From positions 2,691,914 through 2,755,913 of the forward strand of contig NW_008705566.1 of the NCBI RefSeq assembly GCF_000186865.1: 64,000 nucleotides of DNA. The letters run 5' to 3'. Under the pieces are notes generated by a model. It searched no databases. It saw only the letters and a program-made list of their open reading frames with translations, and was not told where the DNA came from. Shown here in pieces: positions 9,471-18,658 of this stretch. Source of the DNA: Aureococcus anophagefferens (taxonomy: Eukaryota; Sar; Pelagophyceae; Pelagomonadales; Pelagomonadaceae). Position 1 is the first letter of the stretch. The number at the start of each line of letters is the position of its first letter. The position numbers were made by a program, and so were the translations under genes.

Positions 9471-9619
9471 TGCGACGCCGATCTGCACTGTTCGACTCCG
9501 GAGAGCGGCACGCGCTCGATCGAGAGGCGGCATCGTTGGCTGATGCCGATGGTGCCGTGTGAGAGCATGGGCTGCCATCTTCCGTGAGAGCCCAGCGCGC
9601 TGCGCACCACAAGAAAAAA

Positions 9620-11475
9620 ATGGCATCGAACGTCGGCGCCTTCCTCGCTTTGCCGCCGCAGATCTTCCTCGTGCTGTTCCTCGTCTTCCTCAACTCGTTC
9701 CAGGGCTTCGGCATCCGCTTCGTGCGGTACCAGTATTTGACCAACGAGTACGGCTTCTCGGACAAAGCTGCCGCGTCGCTGCTGGGCGTGCAAGCCACGC
9801 TCAACCTCTTCTTCGCCGGCGTCGGCGCCGTGCTGACCGACGCCGTCGGCGTCCGCCGCTGCGCGATGGTCGCCATGTCCGTGTCCATCGTCGGCCGCGC
9901 GCTCGTGGCCTTTGGGCGGTCGCGGCCGGTGTCCCGTGGCCGGGACGATGTGCCTGGAACGGTGTCCAATAAAACGAGTGTCGTCGCAGGTCGCGCCTCG
10001 AGCTCTACGCGAGCTTCCTCGTCCTCGCGCCCGTCGGCGAGGCGCTGCTGTCCGTGGGCATCTATCGCGTGTCGCTCAAGAAGCTGACGACGCCGCGGAC
10101 GCGGGCCTTCGCCTTCGCGGTGGAGTACGCGACGTTCAACCTCAGCGGAGCGCTCGCGGACGTGTTGATCGACGCGCTCCGGCGGCGGCCCGACGCCGTG
10201 ATCGGCGGCGCGACGTTCACGGGCACGCGGCTCTTCCTCGTCGCCACGTTCTTCGTGCTGCTCGCGTCGTGGGTCGTCGCCTTCTTCGGGCTGCGGGACG
10301 AGACGGTCACCGACGCCGACGACCCGGAGGAGGGCGCCGCGCCCGCGGCGGGGTCGCCGAAGCGGCGCGCGCGCGCCTACGCGGGCGGCGCCTGGTCGCC
10401 GCGCGCGTGGCTCGCGTGGCGGAGGGAGGAGACCCGGCGCTACGTCGTCTCGCCCACGCGGCCCAAGGCCTTCGTCGCGCCCGGGACCGCGCCGGCGTCG
10501 CGCGTCGAGGCGGCCCTCGCGCAGCTGAGACGCGTCGCCGCCGAGGCCGCGACGACGCTCCGGTCGCGGCGGCTCTGGCGCGTCTTCGTCGCGTCGCTCG
10601 CGGTCTTCGGCGTCGCCAAGCAGTGGTCCGAGTCGGAGCAGCTCATGCCGCCGTTCCTCGAGCGGCGCTACGGCGAAAAGGTGCCCATCTTCACGATCCA
10701 CTCCATCAACCTCTGGGGCTGCTTGATTTTTCCGACCTTGGTCGCCGCGAAGACGTCGGATCTGCCGGCGTTCCGCGTCATCGTGCCGGGTTTGTGGATC
10801 ATGGCGCTGTCGCCCCTCGCGCTCGTCGCGTCGCCGACGCCCGCGGGCGCCGCGGTCTGGCAGGCCTGGCTCACGGCGGGTGAGGTGCTGTGGAGCCCGC
10901 GGTTCAGCGCGTGGACGATCTCGCTGGCGCCCGAGGGCCGCGAGGGGCTCTTCATCGCGCTCGCGGGCGTGAAAGATCTGCTCCTGACCTGGCCGTCGAC
11001 GATGCTCGTCGGCGTGCTCAACGCGCGCTTCAACGAGAACTGCCCGAGCTGCCGCGACGCCGTCGGCCACTTCTGTTCCACGGTCGTCGACGCCACAACC
11101 TGCGCGTCGCAGACGGGCGTGTGCGACGCGCCGGCGGGCGGCTGGGAGACGAACGCCGCGGGACACGCGGTCTGCCCGGCGACGTGCCTCGAGTGCGCGT
11201 CCTACTCGGACCCGAACCCGCGCACGCTCTGGACCGTGGTGCTGCTGCTGTCGCTCACGTCGCCCGTGGTCGTCGTGTTCGCTCTCCCTTTTCTGCGGGA
11301 CGGCTCCTACCGCCTCTGCGCGCCGTCGTCGGACCGGCTCCGCGACGTCTGCGGCGCGGGCCGCGGGCTCCGGCCCCGCGCGGCGTCCGGCGACGGCGTC
11401 GCCATGGTCGCGCCGCCCCAGGACGAGACGGGGCTCCTCGAGGCCCCCAAGGCGGACGCCGCGGGCGTGGCGTAA
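9620..11475 (+). CDS. Major facilitator superfamily transporter, two exons
   Basis: Predicted join 9620..9918 and 9990..11475, giving 594 residues. Exon 1 encodes helices 1-3 (QIFLVLFLVFLNSFQGFG; LLGVQATLNLFFAGVGAVL). Exon 2 resumes in a different frame with LELYASFLVLAPVGEALL, so an intron is needed to keep the fold. The remaining helices run to about residue 555, with a cytosolic loop between helices 6 and 7 and a Cys-rich extracellular loop near residues 475-520 (CPSCRDAVGHFC, CPATCLECASY). The substrate is not evident. The start Met at 9620 follows an A-rich leader (aagaaaaaaatgg). The C-terminus is cytosolic and Pro/Ala-rich. Confidence 0.8.
9919..9989 (+). mobile_element. Possible degenerate introner (71-nt intron in MFS gene)
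   Basis: The intron begins GTCGCGGC and ends GTCGTCGCAG, and the exon then begins GTCGCGCC. The 8-mers on the two sides match at 7 positions, as expected for an aged target-site duplication supplying the 5' splice site. No convincing terminal inverted repeats remain. Removal restores the transporter frame with phase 2. Confidence 0.4.
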
Positions 11476-11548
11476 AGAGCAAGTTCAATGTTCGAAGTTG
11501 AAGTCAGAAAAAAAAAATGGAAAAAAAAAGAGGCTGCCCACAAACACG

Positions 11549-12625
11549 ATGATGGTGATGATGTGGGTGGGAGCGCTGCTGGCGGCGCTCACAGCCGCAG
11601 CAGCCCCCTACGACTCGACCGAATTCGTCGCGTTGAACCACAGCCGTCCGGCCCTCTGGGTCTTCGAGGACACCGGCGTCGAGATGCTCTTCGTCGCCGA
11701 GCCGGCGCGGACGGCGCTGGACTGCGGCGTCGACGCGGCCGTGGACGCGTTCGGCGAGGCGGCGCCGTCCGTGGCGCCGGGCCTGTCCATCGCCGGCTAC
11801 GTGCGGCCCGACACGGTGTCGCGCTTCTGCCTGCGGCCCGGCGGGCGCCGCGGCCGCGTCGACTCGCGGCGGTCGCGGCGCGTCTTCACGTTCGGCGCGG
11901 TCGCGGCCGCGCCGACGCTGCGCGAGCTCGCGGACTGGATCGACGAGTCGCCGACGCGGTGCCTGCCGTCGGAGCGGGGGCTCCTCTTCGAGGCCGTGGA
12001 GCTCCTGTGCTTCTGCCTCGGCTACAAGCCCGTCGTGCTCCGGCAGCGGCTCCTCCGGGGCGGCGGCGGCGCGCACAACGCCGTCGTCCACGGCGCGCCG
12101 GGGAATCTGTGGTCGCCGCACACGCGCGCGGTGCTCGCCTGGCTCACGACGGGTCCGGGGCGCGCGGAGGTCTGGCGCGGCGCGGCGCGGAACGAGTGGG
12201 GCGACGGCGACGACCCGCCCTTCGAGGACAGCCTCGTCTTCGCCCACGCGGCGACGCACGCCGACGCGGGCCGGCGCCTCGTCGAGCTCCGGGCCCAGGA
12301 CGCGTCCGTGCCGGGGCAGGCGAGCCGCGACGCGACGGCGGAGTTCATCGCCGAGGTCGGGCGGCTCCTCGCGTACCCGGCGGACAGCGTCCGGGCCTAC
12401 ATGGCGGACGAGATGCTCGTGGGCTACGAGCCGCGCCTCGTCGACCGCGCCCTGGACCGCGGCGCCGCGTCCGCGGCGCGGTCCCTGGCCGCGGACGTCG
12501 CGTCCTTCGTCGTCGGCGCAGACCGGCTCCCCGCGCTCCCGGGCCTCGACGCGCTCCTCGACGCGCCCCTCGACGGCGCGGCGCTCTCCGACGCCGCGTC
12601 GGCCCTCGACTGGCTGTTCCCCTAA
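11549..12625 (+). CDS. Hypothetical secreted protein
   Basis: I do not recognise this family. The frame opens at 11498 with a Lys-rich segment, but the Met cluster at 11549 begins an apparent signal peptide (MMVMMWVGALLAALTAAAA), giving 358 residues. The mature part contains a few Cys (LDCGVDAAVDAF, LLCFCLGYKPVVLR) and is helical and Ala/Asp-rich, with one conserved-looking aromatic block (ALWVFEDTGVEMLFVAEP). No transmembrane helix follows the leader. GC3 supports coding throughout. Its stop is only 9 bp from the convergent SCP2-gene stop, so the two mRNAs must overlap in their 3' ends. Confidence 0.65.
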   Translation: MMVMMWVGALLAALTAAAAPYDSTEFVALNHSRPALWVFEDTGVEMLFVAEPARTALDCGVDAAVDAFGEAAPSVAPGLSIAGYVRPDTVSRFCLRPGGRRGRVDSRRSRRVFTFGAVAAAPTLRELADWIDESPTRCLPSERGLLFEAVELLCFCLGYKPVVLRQRLLRGGGGAHNAVVHGAPGNLWSPHTRAVLAWLTTGPGRAEVWRGAARNEWGDGDDPPFEDSLVFAHAATHADAGRRLVELRAQDASVPGQASRDATAEFIAEVGRLLAYPADSVRAYMADEMLVGYEPRLVDRALDRGAASAARSLAADVASFVVGADRLPALPGLDALLDAPLDGAALSDAASALDWLFP

Positions 12626-12634
12626 AAAACACAG

Positions 12635-14125
12635 TTACGGATCGCCCATGAGCGGCGTCGCCGCGTCGTTGAGCGGCGGCCGCCAGCCCGCGTCGTACTG
12701 GTCGTGCTCCGTGTACGACAGGCTCCCGCAGCAGATGCTCGTGTTCATCGTGTCCGGGTAGCTACTCCGCACGAAGAGCACGGCGCCGACGCCGAACGGC
12801 GCGGTCATGAGCCAGGCCACCCACACGAAAAACGACGTCGGTTCGAGGATCAAAAAGTACGTCATCGCGATCGTCGCGGTCACGCCGAAGACGCAGAAGA
12901 TCCAGGCGCCGGCGAGGAAATCGTTGCCGAGGTGGCGCCGCCAGTACGCGTCGGCGCTCGAGTCCTTCGCCACGCAGCAGCCGCAGGAGTTCAGGAAGAC
13001 GCCGTCGTAGAAGTAGCTCGACCCCTGGCCGTCGTTCTTGCACATGTTCTCGGGCATGGCCGCCGCGAGCCAGAAGCCCATGAGCGCCATGGAGACGACC
13101 GTGAACCCGAGGTAGCCGACGCCGTAGCCGACGTAGCCGTAGTAGAGGTACGCGCAGCCGATGACGACGTAGGGGGCGAAGCCGAGCTGGAAGCCCCAGA
13201 TCGCGAGGAGCATCTCGTTGTGCGTGAAGTACTTGGTCGTGTAGGACATCTTCGACACGTCCTCGCGCATGGCGCGCATGACCATGAGGATGGCGACCTC
13301 CGGGTAGCTCAGCTTGATGAAGTAGACGCTCCCGAGCGTGAAGCCCGCCGCGGAAACCAGGTTGCCGTAGCTCATGATGGCGTCGAGCGTCGTCGCCGTG
13401 TCGTACATGCACAGGTAGATGGCGTAGGCGAGGTAGATGACCGAGGACAGGAGGAAGAGGTAGGACCCGACGAGCGCGTCCGTGCCGAAGTGGCGCTTCC
13501 AGAAGACGGCCGTGCACGGGTTCCGGGGCTCGACGCGCGGCGCGAGCGCCTTCAAAATTTCCGCCTCCTCCTCCTCGGGCGTCGGCGGCCGCTTCCCGCC
13601 GGCGGCGGCCGTGAGCGCGGCGACCTTCTGCACCGACGCCTTGGCGTCGTCCCAGAACGCGTCGAGCCGCTCCATCTTCTTCAGGTCGCCCGAAGCCCGG
13701 AGCTTGCCCGTCATCATCGCCGTCGCGACGCCCAGCTCCTTGGTCTCGATGCGCTGGAACGTCGCCTCGTCGCGATACCGCAGGTGGCCCGTGAGGCCCT
13801 CGGGCGCCGCGCCCGCGGGGAACCGGCTCGTCGCCGCGGCGTCTCCCGCGCAGTCGAGGAGCCAGCCGTCGCCGCCGCCGCCGACCTCGAAGGCGAAGGT
13901 CAGGCCCGCGAGCTCGTCGGGCACGGGCCGCCCGGCGAAGGCCGCGAAGAGCGCGTCGGAGCTCGGGCAGGCCTCCTCGTCCGCCGGGGGCTGCTTCGTC
14001 TCCTCGTCGCCGGACTGGTACCCGTCGCCGCCGGGCTTCTTCGTGAAGATGTGGCGCAGGCCGGTCGCCGCCGACGCGGACTTGCGCACGCTCCGGAACA
14101 TGGACGACGACTTGCGCCGCTCCAT
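12635..14125 (-). CDS. SCP2 sterol-carrier domain fused to a polytopic membrane protein
   Basis: A 496-residue protein starting at the Met at 14125 (MERRKSSSMFRS). Residues about 70-195 resemble an SCP2/sterol-carrier domain: LTFAFEVGGGG, GWLLDCAGD, LRYRDEATFQRI and AMMTGKLRASGDLKKMERL are in the family order (hydrophobic ligand pocket, then the M-x-G-K-L-x-x-x-G-D motif). The rest has about eight hydrophobic helices (LVGSYLFLLSSVIYLAY; MTYFLILEPTSFFVWVAW), with a Cys pair segment (SCGCCVAKD) between two repeats of a W-(R/K)-RH-(F/L)-G motif. It may bind or sense lipid at a membrane. The domain fusion is unusual. Frames upstream of 14125 run into an assembly gap and are not coding-like. Confidence 0.75.
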   Translation of the reverse strand: MERRKSSSMFRSVRKSASAATGLRHIFTKKPGGDGYQSGDEETKQPPADEEACPSSDALFAAFAGRPVPDELAGLTFAFEVGGGGDGWLLDCAGDAAATSRFPAGAAPEGLTGHLRYRDEATFQRIETKELGVATAMMTGKLRASGDLKKMERLDAFWDDAKASVQKVAALTAAAGGKRPPTPEEEEAEILKALAPRVEPRNPCTAVFWKRHFGTDALVGSYLFLLSSVIYLAYAIYLCMYDTATTLDAIMSYGNLVSAAGFTLGSVYFIKLSYPEVAILMVMRAMREDVSKMSYTTKYFTHNEMLLAIWGFQLGFAPYVVIGCAYLYYGYVGYGVGYLGFTVVSMALMGFWLAAAMPENMCKNDGQGSSYFYDGVFLNSCGCCVAKDSSADAYWRRHLGNDFLAGAWIFCVFGVTATIAMTYFLILEPTSFFVWVAWLMTAPFGVGAVLFVRSSYPDTMNTSICCGSLSYTEHDQYDAGWRPPLNDAATPLMGDP

Positions 14126-15132
14126 GCTGGGGCTGCCTTCACCGCTTCGGCTGCCCACACCACCTCGTCGAAAGCAAGGGGTAATAAATAGTATGGGGTG
14201 GCAGCTCAACGAGATTATGTTGCGCGAGCTCCTCGTACTGCAACCCATCGTTTTGGGGCAATGTTGACGACTTTTGGCCGGGGACTTTTCGACGCCGCCG
14301 TCGTCGACGCGGCCCCAGACGGACCGCAGCGGTATTCGCTCCCCCGCGAAGGCGCCCGCGACAAGACTTACGCGTCCGGGCGGTTCGGGTCCGGTGGAAG
14401 GAAACCGAGGCGCGCTGGAGGGCACCGTGTCCGGTTTGGCGCCACGCGAGGAAGGGGGTTTTGGGGCAGCTCTTGGACGTGTTCGCGATGATGATGGTCG
14501 GNNNNNNNNNNNNNNNNNNNNNNNNNNNNNNNNNNNNNNNNNNNNNNNNNNCCCTTCGTTGGTACCTATGGATGGGCTCGAGCATCTCAGGACACGAAAA
14601 GTTCTCGACCTCGAATGCCCGCACGCTGCCCGAGAAACTGTGTTGCGACACCGTCGGCGCCGGGGCTGCGCAGGCTCTGAGATCGTGGGAAAAGTGTGTC
14701 CTGAAGGTTTCGAGCCCCCCGCGGGTACCCATAGGGCGCCTCCAACCTCTAAGGACAAGAAAATATCGCACACTCGACTCACACCGCCGCCCTCTCGTCC
14801 CGCCGCCGAACAACCGTCGCGCTCGCGAGCCAACGCAATGATCTCAGCAGCCCAAATTCGCTGCCCCGCCCCGTCGAAGGGTTCCGCAGCCGCGCCGCGC
14901 CGCGCGACCCGCCATCGTTGCACTCAGCCCGCGCGCTGCGGCGTGGAAGAAGAAAGAAAACGCTAGCGGCGGCCCCGAGTAGTACGAGGACCTCGCGTTT
15001 CGCCTGCCACCCCATCTAGATTTATATCCCCTTGTCGAAAGTCGGCAAGTGCCGTAATATCGGCCCCTCGCGCTTCAACCGCGAAACGTTGAACTTCGGG
15101 AACGAAGGACCCCCTCGGGAAAGCTTCGTGCG
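14126..15132. other. Intergenic region with assembly gap, no secure gene
   Basis: It contains the 50-N gap at 14502-14551 and has lower GC3 bias than its neighbours. Right of the gap two related ~60-bp stretches occur (about 14560-14625 and 14715-14780); both translate to a motif like LRTRK followed by LD, so they may be remnants of a repeat. A 78-codon minus-strand frame (14779-15015) begins with a signal-peptide-like MGWQAKREVLVLLG, but it has poor codon bias and no recognised domain, so I do not call it. Confidence 0.4.
14502..14551. other. Assembly gap (50 N)
   Basis: Exactly 50 N. The sequence immediately to its right begins cccttcgttg, the same 10-mer found right of the other gap in this window. 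Confidence 0.99.
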
Positions 15133-16008
15133 CTACAGCTCCGCGTAAAACTGCCCCGTGGCGGGGTACTGGGCCTGGTCCTGGCTCGCGATGCCCCGCG
15201 GCGGGATCATGAACTCCTTCGCCGGGCCCGTGAACTGCTTCTTGTCGTGGGGCGCACACACAGCCGGGTAGTGGATCTTGTCGCAGAAGCTGCCCGGGCA
15301 GTCGAGGTCGTCGGCGCAGTAGGGCGCGGTCTGGAACTCGACGTCGATGGCGCTGGGCCAGTGCGTCTCCGTGCCGAAGTACTCGCGCGGCGCCGGGTCG
15401 TCGAGGCACGAGTAGTAGTCGTCGTCGCCGATGACGCAGAACTCCATCTTCAGGTAGGTCGCGTTCCTCTGGATGGCGATGGCCGTGAAGGTCTGGGGCG
15501 GGACCCAGTAGGGGCAGAGGTGGAAGTCGTGCGCCTGGCACTGCTCCATGACGACCATGCCGTAGCGGTTCAGGGACCGCTCGTTGAAGCTCCGGAAGCA
15601 GACGCTGAACCGCAGCGCGTTCTGCCCGAAGTTGTTGACCGGGAGCACGTGCGACCCCGGCGGGATCTGCTCGTTGCCCTGGTCGACGCAGTTCGAGCCG
15701 CAGATGCTGCTGTCCGCGCACTTCCAGCGGTACATCTCGTCGATGCACTGGGTCATGAGCGAGCTCGCGCAGCCCGCCCGGCGCGAGCAGACGCCGTAGT
15801 ACTCGTCGGCGCAGTCGCAGACCGCCTCGGAGTAGCCGTCGCCCACGGGCACCTCGCGGATGCACAGGTCGTACTCCTCCTTGCAGATCGTCAGCTCGAC
15901 CTTGTTGCAGCTCCGCGTGTACCACTCGTCGCCGTCGTCGACGCCCCAGGTCAGCTTCCCGACGCAGGGCGCGACGAGGACGAGGGCCAGCGCGACGCCC
16001 CGCGCCAT
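15133..16008 (-). CDS. Secreted cysteine-rich protein
   Basis: A 291-residue protein with a clear signal peptide (MARGVALALVLVAPCVG). The mature part carries more than 20 Cys. The first half holds short Cys loops (CKEEYDLCIREV, CDCADEYYGVCSRRAGC), which look like a repeated helical disulfide motif. The second half is more beta-like (FTAIAIQRNATYLKMEFC) with acidic DDDYYSC and DDLDCPGSFC segments that could bind Ca. No catalytic motif is recognised. The start is set by the leader, and upstream frames are shadows. Its ATG lies 85 bp downstream of the PP2C stop on the same strand. Confidence 0.7.
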   Translation of the reverse strand: MARGVALALVLVAPCVGKLTWGVDDGDEWYTRSCNKVELTICKEEYDLCIREVPVGDGYSEAVCDCADEYYGVCSRRAGCASSLMTQCIDEMYRWKCADSSICGSNCVDQGNEQIPPGSHVLPVNNFGQNALRFSVCFRSFNERSLNRYGMVVMEQCQAHDFHLCPYWVPPQTFTAIAIQRNATYLKMEFCVIGDDDYYSCLDDPAPREYFGTETHWPSAIDVEFQTAPYCADDLDCPGSFCDKIHYPAVCAPHDKKQFTGPAKEFMIPPRGIASQDQAQYPATGQFYAEL

Positions 16009-16093
16009 AGCTGCCCAACGAACCTCTCGATGGTGCGGGGCAGCGTCGCGCCGTTGAAGGCGTCGTTGAGGGCGATTTTTACGCGACGGCCGC

Positions 16094-17260
16094 CTAGGCC
16101 CAGCTCGTCGTCTTCTCCCACCAGCCGAGGGCGAGGGCGAGGAACCTGGCGTCCGCCGGCGCCATGTGGAGGTCCTCGACGAACTCCGCCTCCGCGACCT
16201 CGAGGAGGCACTCGCCGTCGACGCGGTTCTCGGCGAAGGCCTTGGCGTGCCTGCCGAGGCCGCAGGCCTCGACGAGGCCGAGGACGGCCTTCTCGTCCAT
16301 GGCCCCGACGCCCGCGCGCCGCAGGCCGAGCACGTCCCGCGCGTGGAGCGCCGCGGGGTACGAGAGGCCCGCGGCCTCGAGGCCCCGCCGCGCGTCGGCC
16401 TCGGACACGGCGTCGAGCTTCGCCGCGTCGAGGACGACGACGCAGCAGGTCATGTTGTCCGTGGACCCGCAGAGCAGGCTCCACTCGACGAGCTTCCGCG
16501 CCGCGGCCTCCGGCGTCTTCGACCCGGCGTGCCACGCGGCGCGGACGAGCGCGCAGGCCTGGTCGTTCGTCAGCTTCTCCCAGATGCCGTCGCAGGCGAC
16601 GACGAGGAACTCGTCGCTCGCCGCGTCGCGCGCGCGCCGGCCCGCGCCGGCCTCGCAGCTCACCAGCTGCGCCTCGGGCCCGAGGTCGGACCGCGCCTTG
16701 TAGAGGAAGTCGCCGAGCGCCCGCGACACGGCGAGCATGCCGTTGACGCGGCCCCGGAAGACGTGGCCCTCGGCGGCCGCGATGCGCGCGCGCTCGCCGT
16801 CGCCCTGCGGCTTGTGGTCGAAGCTCAGCGGCGCCGCGGCGCCGCCCGCGCAGAGCACCGCCCGCGAGTCGCCGAGCCAGCCGCAGGTCAGGCTGTCGGG
16901 GGCGACGAGCACGCAGACGACCGTGCTCCCCATCTGGTCCAGCGCCGCGCCGTGCTCGTCGCGCAGCGCCGCGTCGAGGTCCAGGAACACGCGCGCGAGC
17001 GCGCGCTCGCCGTCGCCGCCGCACGCGCCGAGCGCGGCGGCGAGCCGCGGCGCGAGCTCCCGCGCGCCGTAGGCCGACACCGTCGACCCGCCGTGGCCGT
17101 CGAAGACGGCGACGACGCTGCAGCCCGGGATGGCGTCGAGATTCATCACGAAGGCGTCCTCCATCGTCGGCCGCCAGCCCTGCGCCTCGGCGAGCCCGAC
17201 GGCGGAAGAGGCGCTCGCCTCGCGGATCTCCAGCAGGTCGGAAAACGACTTGTTGAACAT
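16094..17260 (-). CDS. PP2C-type Ser/Thr phosphatase with C-terminal SAM domain
   Basis: A 388-residue metal-dependent phosphatase. PP2C motifs in order: RPTMEDAF (metal Asp), VFDGHGG, a GSTVVCVLV strand, GWLGDSRAVL, AVSRALGD and SDEFLVVACDGIWE, with a late GSTDNMTCCVVVL motif carrying a metal-binding Asp. Residues about 325-385 (VLGLVEACGLGRHAKAFAEN to FLALAL) match a SAM domain, probably for oligomerisation or substrate docking. The Met at 17260 gives a short N-terminal lead before the catalytic domain. The much longer open frame upstream overlaps the BET gene and is a shadow. No transit peptide is evident, so a cytosolic or nuclear location is assumed. Confidence 0.88.
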   Translation of the reverse strand: MFNKSFSDLLEIREASASSAVGLAEAQGWRPTMEDAFVMNLDAIPGCSVVAVFDGHGGSTVSAYGARELAPRLAAALGACGGDGERALARVFLDLDAALRDEHGAALDQMGSTVVCVLVAPDSLTCGWLGDSRAVLCAGGAAAPLSFDHKPQGDGERARIAAAEGHVFRGRVNGMLAVSRALGDFLYKARSDLGPEAQLVSCEAGAGRRARDAASDEFLVVACDGIWEKLTNDQACALVRAAWHAGSKTPEAAARKLVEWSLLCGSTDNMTCCVVVLDAAKLDAVSEADARRGLEAAGLSYPAALHARDVLGLRRAGVGAMDEKAVLGLVEACGLGRHAKAFAENRVDGECLLEVAEAEFVEDLHMAPADARFLALALGWWEKTTSWA

Positions 17261-17624
17261 GGTGCCGGTGCGCCGCGCGCTGCTGCCACGCACGTTCCGC
17301 GCGCGCACCGGGCTGCCCGCCGCGGCCGTGAATGCTCGTCGCGTCCGCGAGACGGACGCCGGCGTATCTGTCGGTGTTTCCCATTTGATTCCCACGTTGA
17401 AGAAACCGTCGCGAAGGCCTTCGCGAGATGTTTCGCGAGCGCGCGCGGACTCCTCGAGATCCCCCGGGACGTGCGCCGCGAGCGCGCGCGGACTCCTCTC
17501 CCCCGGGGCGTGTGCCGCGGCGGGAACCCCGAGTCGTAGCGAATGCTTAGGCGCCGCCGCGCGACGGGTCGGCGGCGGCGCCTCGGCTCTTGGCGCGCGC
17601 GGGGCTTCTTTTTTCGCCGGCGCG

Positions 17625-18485
17625 TCACGCCTTGGCCTTCTTGGGCGCGGGCCCGCCGGCGCCGGCCTGCTTCTTCTTCTTGGGGTTCGACTGGGCCAGG
17701 CACTGCCGCACGTACCTGTCGAGGTCGTGGAAGGTCCGCGGGTCGATGGCGTCGATGTTGATCTCGATCTCGTCGTCCGCCGTGGACTTGTCGATGGCCT
17801 CGGGGCACTTGGCGTCGAGCTTCTCGACGAGGACGCCGAGCTCCTCCTGCTTGATGCGGTAGATGTTGTGGGAGAACTTGGTCTTCTCGTCGAGCGACGG
17901 CGCGTGGTCCGCCTCGACCTCGTCCATCGCGGGGTTCTCCGCCTTGAGCTTGCTGAACTTGTCCTCGAACTTCTTCGAGAAGCTGTCCGCGAGGTTGTAG
18001 AAGTCGGAACCGTCCTGGTTGTACTTCTTGCAGTTGTTCCAGATGAGCCGGATCTGCGGAGCGAGCGGGTCGGCGAGCGGCGGCGCGCGCGCGGCGCGCG
18101 CGAGGCGGGAGGCGCGCGCATGCGTCCGCGCGCGCGCGCGAGGCCCGGCGCGCGCCGCTCGCGCCGCGCGCCGCAGCTCGTCGCGCGCGCCGCCGCCGCG
18201 GCGATCGGGTCGGACGCGGCGGGCGCGCGTCGTCCGCGCAGTCGTTGATCGACTTGTAGCCGTTCTTCTCGATGGTCTGCTTGACCGTCAGCAGGTCCAT
18301 GGGCTTCGAGATCACTTGCGGGTAGTCGTAGAGGCCGAGGCCGCGCCAGTCGACGGGCTCGCGGAACGGCACCTACGAGGCGACCCGAATGTCGGGCGCG
18401 CGCGACGCGGGGGCGAAATTTTGCGGTCGCGTACCGAATCGGGCCGGCTCTCGAGACTCTTGACGATCTTGATCATGCCCTCCAT
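17625..18485 (-). CDS. BET-like bromodomain plus NET domain protein, three exons
   Basis: Predicted join (minus strand) 18485..18435, 18372..18229, 18053..17625, giving 207 residues. Exon 1 is MEGMIKIVKSLESRPDS. Exon 2 carries the bromodomain ZA region (FREPVDW, DYPQVISKPMDL) and ends NDCADD. Exon 3 resumes with IRLIWNNCKKYNQDG, whose YN contains the acetyl-lysine-binding Asn. An extra-terminal (NET) domain follows (TKFSHNIYRIKQEELG, EIEINIDAIDPRTF) and the protein ends in a Lys-rich tail. It is predicted to read acetylated histones in the nucleus; it has one bromodomain where animal BETs have two. Intron 1 is 62 nt GT-AG; intron 2 is 175 nt and appears to be GC-AG. Exons were joined by homology and phase. 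Confidence 0.75.
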
Positions 18486-18658
18486 CGCGTCGACGCGCGG
18501 GCGGCTCGCGTTCGAGCCGGTCGCGATCGGCGCGCCTCTCAGACTTCAGGCGGGCCCGCTCGAGATCCCCGGCCACAAGATACTAGAGTTACTAAGCTAG
18601 GGAGAGCCCATGCGATGGCCTTAGCACGAGGCTAGGGCAGCCCATAGCTGCAAAACAA

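Noticed and set aside
14700..14730. Possible tRNA T-loop (ggtttcgagcc)
   Set aside because: No matching acceptor, D or anticodon stems around it.
14779..15015. 78-codon minus-strand frame with a signal-peptide-like start
   Set aside because: Weak codon bias, no Cys or domain pattern, adjacent to an assembly gap; could be revisited with transcript data.
18373..18434. BET intron 1 as an introner
   Set aside because: Donor side gtacgcga and acceptor side gtgccgtt do not match; its 62-nt GT-AG form fits the ordinary class.
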